Shown: positions 35,497-43,617 of the stretch, in pieces
How the letters are laid out: every line of letters begins with the position of its first letter
Position numbering within the stretch: position 1 is the stretch's first letter
DNA from: CBDCVN01 sp965223585
Lineage (GTDB): Bacteria; Deinococcota; Deinococci; Deinococcales; Trueperaceae
Reading direction: 5' to 3'
Assembly (NCBI GenBank): GCA_965223585.1
Contig: CBDCWW010000022.1
Coordinates: 62,001-126,000 of the forward strand
DNA: 64,000 nt
Position numbers and translations under genes: made by a program
The notes under the pieces: model-generated
Database searches by the model: none
What the model was told of the DNA's origin: nothing
The model's input: the letters and a program-made list of their open reading frames with translations, nothing else

Positions 35497-36240
35497 ATGG
35501 AATTACAAAGTGTACTAGACGAATTAAAATATAACAAAAGAATTTTTCCACGTAAGGCATTGGTTAAAGTAATTCATAACCGTGACTTATTTACACCTAG
35601 CTTACTGGAGATAATTGAGAACTCGAGTCAAAACATTGACAGCCTGCTCGAGGACAAAAAATACTTTGCCCACATTTTTGCAATGTATCTATTAGCTCAA
35701 TTTAAAGAAAAAAAGGCCTATAAGTTATTAATTGACTTCTTTTCTATTCCGGGTGATGTAACTCTAAAAGTCACTAAAGATGTGGTAACTGAAGACCTTG
35801 GCAGAATATTTGCCTCTGTTTATGATGGTGATATTAGTTTGCTAAAAACATTAATAGAGCAAGAAAATGCTAATGAGTATGTGCGGGCTGCTGCTATTGA
35901 AGCTTTGCTAGTACTCGTTGCTAATGAAGAAAAAACTAGACAAGAAATAATGGATTACTTTAAGGAACTATTTAATGGCAAACTGAGCAGAGAATTTTCA
36001 CACGTTTGGAATGCCTTAGTTGCTAGAAGTATTGCCTTACAGCCTGAAGAAGTATATGAGGATATTAAAAAAGCATACGATGATGAGTTGGTAGAAACAT
36101 TTTTTGTTAGTTTTAGTGAGGCAGAAGATGCTTTAAAAACAGATAAGGAACAAGCCATTAAGGTCTTAATGGCTGATATAAGATATAGTTTAATAGACGA
36201 TACCATTAGTGAAATGGGAAGCTGGGCAAGCTTTAAGTAA
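35497..36240 (+). CDS. DUF1186 (HEAT-like) protein
   Basis: 247 residues, all helical. The N-terminus (LQSVLDELKYNKRIFPRKALVKVIHNRDLFTPSLLEIIENSSQ) and the segment AHIFAMYLLAQFKEKKAYKLLIDFFSIPGD are characteristic of DUF1186, a HEAT-like repeat family; many relatives carry a C-terminal SEC-C zinc motif, which is absent here. The protein probably mediates protein contacts. A 15-base gap separates it from the CCA-enzyme gene, so these with the next two genes make a likely four-gene operon ending in uroD. Confidence 0.72.
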   Translation: MELQSVLDELKYNKRIFPRKALVKVIHNRDLFTPSLLEIIENSSQNIDSLLEDKKYFAHIFAMYLLAQFKEKKAYKLLIDFFSIPGDVTLKVTKDVVTEDLGRIFASVYDGDISLLKTLIEQENANEYVRAAAIEALLVLVANEEKTRQEIMDYFKELFNGKLSREFSHVWNALVARSIALQPEEVYEDIKKAYDDELVETFFVSFSEAEDALKTDKEQAIKVLMADIRYSLIDDTISEMGSWASFK

Positions 36241-36255
36241 AGCTTAAGGTTGTTA

Positions 36256-37569
36256 ATGTTCCTTAAGCGCAAGCCCAAACCCACAAGATATATTGATATA
36301 ACACAGTTAAGTCCACTACCAAGCGAAGGATATGCTGTTGGAGGAGCAATTCGTGATCTTATTTTAAACAGAACTTTTACTGATATAGATTGGCTTGTAC
36401 CTAACCCCTATCCTGAGGCAAAAAAAACTGCTGACAGTTTGGAGGGTAGCTTGGTTGCTCTTGATGAGTCTAGAAACTTTTGGCGGGTGGTGTTATCAGA
36501 ACAGGTTATCGACTATACACCACTTACTAGCAGCCTAAAGGATAATCTAATTACTCGAGACTTTACTATAAATGCAATTGCTGCCAACTTGGAAGGCGAA
36601 TTGATTGATCCTACAGGAGGCCTTATTGATCTTAAGGCCAAGCGTATACGCATGGTGCGTGAGAATAATTTCTATGATGACTCTTTAAGGTCCCTGCGAG
36701 GAGTACGTTTCGCTGTAGAACTTGGCTTCAACATTGAAACGAAAACTAAAAAGACTATTAAAAATGTTAGCAGGCTGCCCCTTCCAAAAGCGGAGCGTAT
36801 AAACGAAGAGCTAAGTAAAATCCTCTCGAGCAATTATCCTGCATACGGTGTAAAGCTTATGGATGAATTAGAGCTTATAGACACTTATTTGCCTGAACTT
36901 ACTAAAGCCAAAGGTGTTAAACAAGGTGGTTTTCATCATCTTGATGTATTTAACCACTCACTCGAGGCCCTAAATCAACTAGTACAAATTTTTCCTGAAG
37001 CCGATCTTAGTTTACGTTGGGCAACGTTGCTACATGATGTAGCCAAGCCCAATACCAAAAGCCTTGATAAAGAAAGGGGCCACTATCACTTTTATGGGCA
37101 TGATAAATTAGGAGCAGAAATAGCCAGTGACATCCTTAAATGCCTTAGGTCTCCTAAAGCATTAATAGAACGCACTAGCAATCTAGTTCGCTATCACATG
37201 CTACCTTTGCCTAAAAACCACAAAGAGGCACGCCGTTTTGTTCACCGCCGTCGTGAGCTTTTACCAGATTTACTTAAACTCATGGTAGCTGATAGGGAAG
37301 CAGCACGTGGTAGACTTTCTAGTGAGGCTACTAGACAAGCTTATAAACTTGCCCTTGCTCGAGTAATAGAAATTTTAGCAGAACAACCGCCAAAAAAACC
37401 TCTTCTAAATGGGCTCGAGGTTATAAAAGTCTTAAACTTAGAGCCTAGTGCTAAAGTAGGTGAGGCACTAGAATTTCTGAAAGAAGCTGAAGCTGTAGGA
37501 GATATTACTAGTAAAGAAGAAGCTACAACCGCACTAAAGCACTATGCTAAGCAACAAGGCTGGTTTTAA
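36256..37569 (+). CDS. CCA-adding enzyme / poly(A) polymerase family nucleotidyltransferase with HD domain
   Basis: 437 residues from the ATG at 36256 (AAGG six bases upstream; a TTG at 36250 is possible). The class II nucleotidyltransferase core has VGGAIRDLILNRTFTDIDWLV (catalytic DxD), RDFTINAIAAN and the YDDSLRSLRGVRFA motif that binds tRNA. An HD domain follows (FNHSLEALNQLV, TLLHDVAKP, HDKLGAEIA), as in CCA enzymes and poly(A) polymerases with phosphohydrolase activity. It repairs tRNA 3' ends or adds A or CC residues; a full CCA specificity cannot be settled by eye. It overlaps the next gene by one base (TAATG). Confidence 0.9.
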   Translation: MFLKRKPKPTRYIDITQLSPLPSEGYAVGGAIRDLILNRTFTDIDWLVPNPYPEAKKTADSLEGSLVALDESRNFWRVVLSEQVIDYTPLTSSLKDNLITRDFTINAIAANLEGELIDPTGGLIDLKAKRIRMVRENNFYDDSLRSLRGVRFAVELGFNIETKTKKTIKNVSRLPLPKAERINEELSKILSSNYPAYGVKLMDELELIDTYLPELTKAKGVKQGGFHHLDVFNHSLEALNQLVQIFPEADLSLRWATLLHDVAKPNTKSLDKERGHYHFYGHDKLGAEIASDILKCLRSPKALIERTSNLVRYHMLPLPKNHKEARRFVHRRRELLPDLLKLMVADREAARGRLSSEATRQAYKLALARVIEILAEQPPKKPLLNGLEVIKVLNLEPSAKVGEALEFLKEAEAVGDITSKEEATTALKHYAKQQGWF

Positions 37570-38027
37570 TGTTAAAAAAACTCTTATCTCTTCTTAAAGA
37601 GCCTAAGCTTACTCGAGCAGAGACCACTTGGATATTACGCACTGTCTTTAAAATCAGCTTTTGGTTTCAAGCTGCTTTAGCAATAATAATTTTCTCTATA
37701 TCATTGCCACTACTGCAAATTCCAAAAGAAGCAAATCCTATAATTGGACAAGCATTGCTCATAACAAGCTTTTTACTTTTGCCAATATCGCTACTGATAG
37801 CACACTTTTTTGCCATAAAAGGTGGTAAGGAAGCAGCTCTAGCTAGTGTTATTTGTTTTGCTACACTTTTAGCCATTTCTGTTTGGCTTATGTTATTCGC
37901 TTATCTGGTAGGTGTTAAAATTATCCTTTTAGCAGGTCTAGCATTTATTTCTCTTAGCTATTATGTGCTTGGTCTTAAGCTCTCAAAAAATTACGTTAAG
38001 CTTTTTTTTAAGGAAGAAAAATCATGA
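37569..38027 (+). CDS. Four-helix membrane protein of unknown function
   Basis: 152 residues. A charged N-terminus (MLKKLLSLLKEPKLTRAETTWI) precedes four hydrophobic helices (about 29-52, 62-86, 92-117, 120-142). No motif is recognised. It is coupled on both sides: the start overlaps the CCA-enzyme stop by one base, and its stop overlaps the uroD start by four bases (ATGA). Tight coupling suggests co-regulation, not necessarily shared function. Confidence 0.62.
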   Translation: MLKKLLSLLKEPKLTRAETTWILRTVFKISFWFQAALAIIIFSISLPLLQIPKEANPIIGQALLITSFLLLPISLLIAHFFAIKGGKEAALASVICFATLLAISVWLMLFAYLVGVKIILLAGLAFISLSYYVLGLKLSKNYVKLFFKEEKS

Positions 38028-39031
38028 ATACCTTATTTTTAGATGCTGCTTGGGGTAAACAAACTAAACAAGCCCCTATTTGGATAATGCGTCAGGCTGG
38101 TAGATATTTACCTGAGTATAGGAAAATCAAAGAAAAATCCAGTTTCTGGGAAATGTGTCGTACCCCTGAATTGGCTTGCGAAGTCACTTTACAGCCTATT
38201 AGACGTTTAGGTTTAGATGCCGCTATTCTTTTTCAGGACATCATGACCCCCCTACCCTATATGGGCATAAAAATAGATTTTTGTCCGGGGCCTGTTATTG
38301 CCCAGCCGCTACGCTCTGAAGAAAGCATTAGTAAGCTTACTATTCCTACAAAAGAAGAAGTTGCCCCTTTTGTTAGTGAAGCCATTAAGCTTGTCAGGAA
38401 TGAGTTAAATGTACCCTTGATAGGTTTTGGTGGTGCACCTTTAACGTTAGCAACTTACCTAATCCAAGGCAGTGGTAGTAAAGAATACGCTGAATTCAGG
38501 CAGTTCTTACGCTATGCACCCAATGCTGTCCATATACTCCTCGATAAACTTACCGAAGTATCTATTCTTTATCTAACAAAACAAATTGAAGCAGGAGCAC
38601 AAGCTATTCAACTTTTTGATTCTTGGGCTGGTCTACATGATGCACAGATGTATGCTACTTTTGCTAAGCCTTACAATCAACGTATTTTTGAGGCCTTAAG
38701 CTCTTACAACATTCCCCGTCTTTATATAGCAGTAGATGCTTTGCACCTTTACAAGGAAATAAAAGAACTGCCTTGTGAAGTTGTTAGTGTTGATTGGCGA
38801 GTTCCTTTAAACCAAGTGCGTCCTATGCTTGGTGATAAGACCTTGCAAGGTAATCTTGATCCTGCTGTGTTGCTTGCTCCTAAAGATGTGATTGCTACAG
38901 CAGCACAAAAAGTACTGCGTGAAGGGTTAGGGGGAGCACACATTTTCAACCTTGGTCACGGCATAATGCCACAAACTGACCCTAGTTCTGTTCAGCATCT
39001 TGTTGATAGGGTTAAAGCTTTTAGTCGTTAA
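38024..39031 (+). CDS. hemE: Uroporphyrinogen decarboxylase
   Basis: 335 residues. It converts uroporphyrinogen III to coproporphyrinogen III in haem synthesis. Signatures: IWIMRQAGRYLPEYR (22-34), which holds the substrate-binding Arg, ILFQDIMTPLPYMG (catalytic Asp72), GFGGAPLTLATYLIQG and FNLGHGIMPQTDP at the C-terminus. It supplies haem for the c-type cytochromes of the window. It is the last gene of a coupled operon; a group II intron starts about 65 bases after its stop. Confidence 0.97.
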   Translation: MNTLFLDAAWGKQTKQAPIWIMRQAGRYLPEYRKIKEKSSFWEMCRTPELACEVTLQPIRRLGLDAAILFQDIMTPLPYMGIKIDFCPGPVIAQPLRSEESISKLTIPTKEEVAPFVSEAIKLVRNELNVPLIGFGGAPLTLATYLIQGSGSKEYAEFRQFLRYAPNAVHILLDKLTEVSILYLTKQIEAGAQAIQLFDSWAGLHDAQMYATFAKPYNQRIFEALSSYNIPRLYIAVDALHLYKEIKELPCEVVSVDWRVPLNQVRPMLGDKTLQGNLDPAVLLAPKDVIATAAQKVLREGLGGAHIFNLGHGIMPQTDPSSVQHLVDRVKAFSR

Positions 39032-39096
39032 TTTTGCACAAAATGACCGATAGTCTATTCAAATTTAGTGCTGTTTAACACTATGGGTAATTGTGT

Positions 39097-39845
39097 GTGC
39101 GATTCGTTCTTCCGAAATTCAAAGCACAGAAGTGTAGAAAGGCTGGAAGCTAACTGACAAAGTTAGAACTGTATGATCATATAGGTGTAAGCCCTATCCT
39201 CTCGATAAACAGAGTGAAAGCAATACCCTTTGGCGTGAGAATGGGTATCAATTGTCAAAAGCAGGGTATGAAGCCAATAAGCAATGAACCAAATGTTGTG
39301 ACCTTGGCAAGCAAGTGACTATGGATAGCGAAAGCAAAGGTGTGGTTGAAGCATCGTTAACCCAAAGCAGCCTACGTTGGTTATTGGCTGCGTCCAAAAA
39401 GGACAAGGTCTTTGGTTATGTCCGTACACTAGGATATAACGTTTATCCACAACAGACTCGGTGTAAAGCACCATTCTAAGGTCATGAAACAATGGCGATA
39501 CGGAACGAAGTAACCCTCACACAGCTCTTTCTGAGTAGGAACCCATCCGCAAGCTGTGCAAGGGAGGGATTGTTCAAGAAGCAAATGCCTTGGGTAATGC
39601 CACGGATAGGCTGACGTGAACACAGGATATTGGAGGATGAAGGTATGGAAAGAGAATATGCTTTATGATAGTGGTAATACCGACTGAAAGCTGGGAAACC
39701 ATCTCTAGAAATACATTCATCGAGCTTTTCTACGAAAAGTACTTATGACAAAAGCCAATATTTTGACAAGCCGTGTGATGCAAAAGTGTCACGCACGGTT
39801 TTGCAGCAGAGGCAGGAGGGGCGACTCTCCTACCTACTGCAACTA
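39097..39845 (+). mobile_element. ORF-less group II intron
   Basis: About 750 bases. The 5' end has GTGCGATTCG (39097), the consensus GUGYG start of group II introns. A canonical domain V hairpin lies at 39769-39800, with GCCGTG and the CGCACGG complement and a CAAA tetraloop region, followed by domain VI (39804-39840) with paired GCAGAGGCAGGAG and CTCCTACCTACTGC arms and a bulge. Domains I-III fill the interval; domain IV has no reverse transcriptase or maturase ORF. It is likely spliced or mobilised by an intron-encoded protein elsewhere, or is a fossil. The exact ends are estimates. Confidence 0.82.
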
Positions 39846-40120
39846 ACTAGCTGTTAATTAACAAATGCACTCCATTTGCTCGAGCACCCTTGCTGATTGA
39901 CTTAAGCATCAGAAAAAATGTATAGGACTACATTTATAGTCTTTTCATTAGCCTACCCTAACTTTTATAGGAAAGTTTGCTGCTATAAATTCCAACGACA
40001 GACATCTTGCCGAGAATCCTGTATCACGATTACAAACTACTGATTGTACATCTATTTAGGTGTATTAGCTTAGATAATTATGTATCTGTTTAGATGTATA
40101 ATCCTAGTTAAGGAGCAAGT

Positions 40121-40405
40121 ATGATCCGCCCTCTAATCATTTTATTATTTTTTACTTTTCAGTATTCCTTTGCCTGTGATTGCATAGCCCAAGATGAATC
40201 ACTATCTGTAGCTGTACCGCTTGCTGTTGAAAATGCTAGTGCTGTTTTCATCGGCGAGGTAATTGCAACAACAACGAGTATGTTTATGTCTGAGGACTTG
40301 ACTTTCTCAGATTATCAAATTGTGACATATAAAGTTTTGGAATCTTTTAAAGGTGTGGATTCTGATTACTTCATTATCATTGGTGGAAACCACTACCTCT
40401 GGTAG
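40121..40405 (+). pseudogene. 5' part of a TIMP/NTR-like secreted protein, split by IS200-type element
   Basis: Encodes a signal peptide (1-18), then the CDCIAQ motif (Cys at the mature N-terminus), a segment ASAVFIGEVIATT and YKVLESFKGVDSDYFIII. This is the layout of NTR/TIMP-like secreted domains (CxC, FxGxV, VxxxxKG, later CG and C). The last codons (about NHYLW) come from the IS end. The 3' part resumes at 40997. Confidence 0.65.
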
Positions 40406-40998
40406 TGGTCTAGTAAAAAGTTCTACTAGTTAAGCAATGATGTATTTCCCTAGAAGGTTAAAGAAAGGGAAATACATGCCCAAGAATAGCAGATACAAAA
40501 AGTTGTCACACTCAATTTACAGTTGTGAGTATCACGTAGTTTTTTGTCCAAAGTATCGTTTTAGAGTGCTGAAGGATGGAGTAGAGGAATCCTTGAAGCA
40601 GATAGTATACAAGTTGTGTAGAGAAAAAGATAGAGTAGAGGTGTTAGAACTGAACATAAGAAAGGATCATGTACACATGTTGGTATCAATCCCACCAAAA
40701 TATTCTGTGTCAGGGATAATGGGCTTTATCAAGGGAAAGTCAGCAATAAACATGCTAAAGATGTATGGAAGGAAGTTAAGAGGATATCCGCAAAAGAGCT
40801 TATGGAGTAGAGGATATTGTGTAAGCACAGTAGGGTTAGATGAACAAAAGATAAGGAAGTATATACGTTGGCAAGAGCAGAAGGAAAGAGCATTAGAGGC
40901 ACAACAGAGGAGCCTATTTGAGTAGTATCGGGCACTAGCGTCCGATACCCCTTCTAGGGGTTAACAAAACAAGCCACCACCTCTGGTGGTGGTTTTAT
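40386..40998 (+). mobile_element. IS200-type insertion sequence
   Basis: About 610 bases. Each end carries a similar subterminal hairpin: CCACTACC-TCT-GGTAGTGG (40390-40408) and CCACCACC-TCT-GGTGGTGG (40974-40992). They have the same orientation, as expected for IS200/IS605 ends recognised by a Y1 transposase. There are no terminal inverted repeats and no tnpB. A terminator-like pair of hairpins (40926-40960) follows the transposase gene. It inserts into a TIMP/NTR-like gene. Exact borders are estimates. Confidence 0.78.
40476..40925 (+). CDS. tnpA: IS200-type Y1 transposase TnpA
   Basis: 149 residues from the ATG at 40476, which has GAAAGGG six bases upstream; the frame upstream to 40437 lies in the IS leader. 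The HUH motif is KDHVHMLV (His65, His67) and the catalytic Tyr is in IRKYIRWQEQ (Tyr129). FWxRGY-like SLWSRGYCVSTVG precedes it. It cuts and joins single-stranded DNA at the hairpin ends. Length and motifs are those of IS200 rather than longer RAYT proteins. Confidence 0.92.
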   Translation: MPKNSRYKKLSHSIYSCEYHVVFCPKYRFRVLKDGVEESLKQIVYKLCREKDRVEVLELNIRKDHVHMLVSIPPKYSVSGIMGFIKGKSAINMLKMYGRKLRGYPQKSLWSRGYCVSTVGLDEQKIRKYIRWQEQKERALEAQQRSLFE

Positions 40999-41188
40999 GA
41001 CTACTGTTACACTTGCTTATTCTGGCATCTGTGGCGCTTCTCTCGATGATACGGCAACTTATCTCATCTATGCCTCTGGTGATGATGAATATGGACATTC
41101 GGTTTCTATTTGTAGTCGTTCACACAAGCTTGGTAAAGACCTAAACTCTGAAGACCTTGAAATTCTTCGTAGTTTGCCCCTTAACTAA
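40997..41188 (+). pseudogene. 3' part of the IS200-split TIMP/NTR-like gene
   Basis: Continues in the same reading frame: VTLAYSGICGASLDDTATYLIYAS, SVSICSRSHKLGKDLNSEDLEILRSL. The ICG..., YLIYA and SxCSR features complete the NTR/TIMP-like pattern begun at 40121. No further stops or frameshifts are present, which shows a recent insertion. The ATG at 40997 lies at the IS border. Confidence 0.65.
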
Positions 41189-41412
41189 CTACTGCAAGGG
41201 ATGCTGAATCATTCTGTCAAAAACCCAAAAAGAACTTAAACCTTGCCAAGCTTAACTATAAACTATTCAGCGTTCCTGAGCTTTGGGTAGCAGCGAGATT
41301 CATGTGGTTTTTGTACAGTAGGGGTCAAATGCACTTTCCTAGTAAACCTTAATGAGAGGATCAGCACGGGCATTTGAATAGAAATCTACAGTTATAAGTT
41401 AGTACTCCTGTC

Positions 41413-41955
41413 CTAGAGCTTAGGTACTAGCTTGAATGTGTGCGATGATAGTTGATCTAAATTTTTTTCAGTAAGGTATAGGAAACCATCCTGTTCTATC
41501 ATTTTGGAACCTTTAAAAATAAACTCTCTAACAAAATCATCAGGTGTTTTTTTGGGAGGACGCTTATCCACAACAAAAATGAGTAACGAAAGTACCGATA
41601 GAAATAAGTAAGTGATGAAAGCCGATAACAAAGCTATCATGAAACTTGTTTCATACAGCCACATTACTGCTGGGACGAAAATCAGCATGATAATCCACAC
41701 GCCTACCCATCCGGACCAATGTGGTATACCTTCATACCACATTGGCTGTTTTTCAGCTACACAGTCGTTACAAATAAGAACCTCCCTAACATCAGGACAT
41801 TTTTCAAAAAGGTAACTGTTATCCTCTCTTTCAAAAGGGTATTCCTTTATTTTGATTAATTGAATTTTGACTAAGGTGCTACTGTAAATATCTTTAACAG
41901 ATTCGCAACTCATGCAAGTGTAGGGGAGGTTAGTGAAGTACTCCTCTAAGTTCAT
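41413..41955 (-). CDS. Membrane protein with N-terminal zinc-ribbon
   Basis: 180 residues. Four cysteines as two CxxC pairs (YTCMSCES at about 14-17 and VLICNDCV at about 61-64) could bind zinc. Two hydrophobic helices follow (about 83-130), then a basic linker (VVDKRPPKKTPDDF) and a soluble C-terminus of about 40 residues. No family recognised. It lies in an accessory region, without operon partners. A CTCGAG site occurs shortly upstream. Confidence 0.6.
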   Translation of the reverse strand: MNLEEYFTNLPYTCMSCESVKDIYSSTLVKIQLIKIKEYPFEREDNSYLFEKCPDVREVLICNDCVAEKQPMWYEGIPHWSGWVGVWIIMLIFVPAVMWLYETSFMIALLSAFITYLFLSVLSLLIFVVDKRPPKKTPDDFVREFIFKGSKMIEQDGFLYLTEKNLDQLSSHTFKLVPKL

Positions 41956-42150
41956 CCTGAATTATACACTTTTTTTCTGTTGCTCGAGCACCTCCAACAC
42001 ATTTACTAACATTGGATGGCCATTTAACTCAATTGGCAATAGTGTTAAATAAACCCTTAACCAATCATCATGCCAGTACTTTGCTCGAGCACCTGCTGAC
42101 CGCATTTTTAAAAACGACGAAATGAAGCTTCTAAAGTTTTATGCCTTCAT

Positions 42151-42180
42151 ATTTAACATTATTCGGGAGTAATGTTAAAT
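42151..42180 (+). promoter_or_regulatory. Inverted repeat with ribosome-binding site in its loop
   Basis: Arms ATTTAACATTA (42151-42161) and TAATGTTAAAT (42170-42180) are perfectly complementary, with the loop TTCGGGAG. The start codon of the small ORF follows immediately. It could expose or hide GGGAG in the mRNA, or be an operator. Confidence 0.45.
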
Positions 42181-42309
42181 ATGTCTGAAATGCGCCTTTG
42201 TGGGGCTTTTTGCGCTAACTATCCAAAAGGTGCATTTGAAACAGAATTTGCTTCTGTAGAGCTGTTCAAAACAACATTTTATCGAGTAATGTTTGAGGTA
42301 GGGTTGTAA
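42181..42309 (+). CDS. Possible 42-residue small protein
   Basis: Frame MSEMRLCGAFCANYPKG... ends in FYRVMFEVGL. It has a GGGAG site 12-16 bases upstream, inside a hairpin loop, and a strong plus-strand terminator 190 bases downstream. There are two Cys near the N-terminus. No family recognised. Short length means chance cannot be excluded. Confidence 0.3.
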   Translation: MSEMRLCGAFCANYPKGAFETEFASVELFKTTFYRVMFEVGL

Positions 42310-42495
42310 GTGTCTCACTAATCCTAAGAAAATTTAAGAAATCTATAAAGTTTGAGTAAATTAAGAGTTCAAATATCTATATTCTCTTAGAATCCTCATA
42401 TTGCTATTAATGTTGTTCATTACGCTTTCTAAAGTGATGGCTAGAGACAAGAGATAGCTTAAGTAGATTCATAATATTAGTAAGGAATTTTCCAT

Positions 42496-42530
42496 GCCTT
42501 AGCCCCAGCCCCAAAAGCTAAGGCTTTTTT
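42496..42530 (+). terminator. Plus-strand intrinsic terminator at the acpS 3' end
   Basis: An 8-bp stem GCCTTAGC (42496-42503) and GCTAAGGC (42517-42524) with a 13-base loop, followed by TTTTTT. The U-run is on the plus strand, so it ends transcription coming from the left, not that of acpS, which reads the other way. Confidence 0.7.
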
Positions 42531-42900
42531 ACAACTCCAGAGTTTGCTCTAAAACCACTACTGCAGCCGCATTCCCTTTGCTATGAGTAAGGCTTAAATG
42601 TGCAACCCACCCCTTTTCATCCAGTTCTTTCTGAATGCGTTCTGAAAACTTTAGTGTGGGCCTTCGTCCTTCTCTTAGTACCCAAACTTCTTTCCAACCA
42701 TAGCTTTCTCGCCAACACTTTTGAAAAGCCTCTTTAGCAGCAAAACGGGCAGCAAGACTAGGTAAAGGATTAGCTTTGCTCAAAGCATAGTCAAGTTCTT
42801 CTTTGGTAAAGTGGCGCTCTAAAAACCTGTCCCGATAGCGGTTCCACACACGCTCAATGCGAGATAGCTCAATGATATCAAGTCCCACAGCAATTATCAC
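42529..42900 (-). CDS. acpS: Holo-[acyl-carrier-protein] synthase
   Basis: 123 residues, the usual AcpS length. It transfers 4'-phosphopantetheine from CoA to ACP. VGLDIIELSRIERV (Asp8 region, Mg ligand) and ARFAAKEAFQKCW (catalytic Glu) are present, as is SLTHSKGNAAAVVVLE at the end. The start overlaps the rpiA stop by four bases. A plus-strand terminator overlaps its last codons. Confidence 0.95.
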   Translation of the reverse strand: MIIAVGLDIIELSRIERVWNRYRDRFLERHFTKEELDYALSKANPLPSLAARFAAKEAFQKCWRESYGWKEVWVLREGRRPTLKFSERIQKELDEKGWVAHLSLTHSKGNAAAVVVLEQTLEL

Positions 42901-43583
42901 GGCTGTCTCCTAAGGTTCAGAGTTCCATTTTCAGTAGCAATATAAGCCATTTCTGCCACTAAAAAAATGCCGTGCTCTACTACTCCCGTAATCTGCTTGA
43001 TTTTAGGTGCTATAGCAGCAACATCCACAGTATCTGAGAAATAACAATCAAAAATATAGTTGCCATTGTCACTTATAAAGCGCTCATCTCCTACCATCCT
43101 TATTTTTACCTCTGCCTTAAAACTTTCTAGCTCTGATGCAGTAGCTTTAGAACCAAAGGGAATGACTTCCACAGGCACAGGAGATTTTTGACCTAATCTT
43201 GTCACCCATTTACTTTTATCTCCTATCAGAATCAGAGTATCCGCTTGTAAGGCTACCATTTTCTCACGTAGTAAAGCGCCACCTAAACCCTTTATGGCCT
43301 CGAGCTTAGGAGTAACTTCATCCATACCATCAATGGCCACATCTACTATGCCCTTAGCCAAATCAATAAGGGGAATTTCCAGTTTTTGTGCTAGTTGTGA
43401 AGTAGCTTCTGAAGTAGGCACTCCCTTAATATCCTTAAGTTCACCCAAAGATAATTTGTGCCCTAGTTCGTAAATGGCATATTTAACTGTACTACCTGTA
43501 CCTAAACCTACTACCATGCCACTTTCAATATGCTTCACAGCCTCTAGGGCAGCTTGTTTTTTGAGTTTCTCGAGTTCTGTCAT
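42897..43583 (-). CDS. rpiA: Ribose-5-phosphate isomerase A
   Basis: 228 residues. It interconverts ribose-5-phosphate and ribulose-5-phosphate. GLGTGSTVKYAIYELG (phosphate binding), DVAIDGMDEVTP, IKGLGGALLREKMVA (catalytic Glu/Lys) and GDKSKWVTRLG are intact. It forms an operon with acpS (four-base overlap). The gap to the upstream AddB-like gene is 34 bases, so all three may be co-transcribed. Confidence 0.96.
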   Translation of the reverse strand: MTELEKLKKQAALEAVKHIESGMVVGLGTGSTVKYAIYELGHKLSLGELKDIKGVPTSEATSQLAQKLEIPLIDLAKGIVDVAIDGMDEVTPKLEAIKGLGGALLREKMVALQADTLILIGDKSKWVTRLGQKSPVPVEVIPFGSKATASELESFKAEVKIRMVGDERFISDNGNYIFDCYFSDTVDVAAIAPKIKQITGVVEHGIFLVAEMAYIATENGTLNLRRQP

Positions 43584-43617
43584 AATTTAAAAGGGTCAAT
43601 AACTATTAACTTCTATG

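Larger units (their letters stand above)
41956..42528. other. Intergenic region with possible small plus-strand gene
   Basis: About 570 bases. It holds two CTCGAG sites (41983, 42084), an 11-bp inverted repeat (42151-42180), a 42-codon ORF (42181-42309) and an intrinsic terminator reading on the plus strand (42496-42530). Together these may be a small transcription unit. Confidence 0.5.

Noticed and set aside
39429..39623. 64-residue minus-strand ORF in the group II intron
   Set aside because: Lies in structured ribozyme RNA (domains I-III) and is not a reverse transcriptase fragment.
40476..40925. IS200-type transposase as the RAYT that moves the GTAG hairpins
   Set aside because: It carries its own flanking hairpins (CCACTACC/CCACCACC type) and has IS200 length, so it is unlikely to be the REP transposase.
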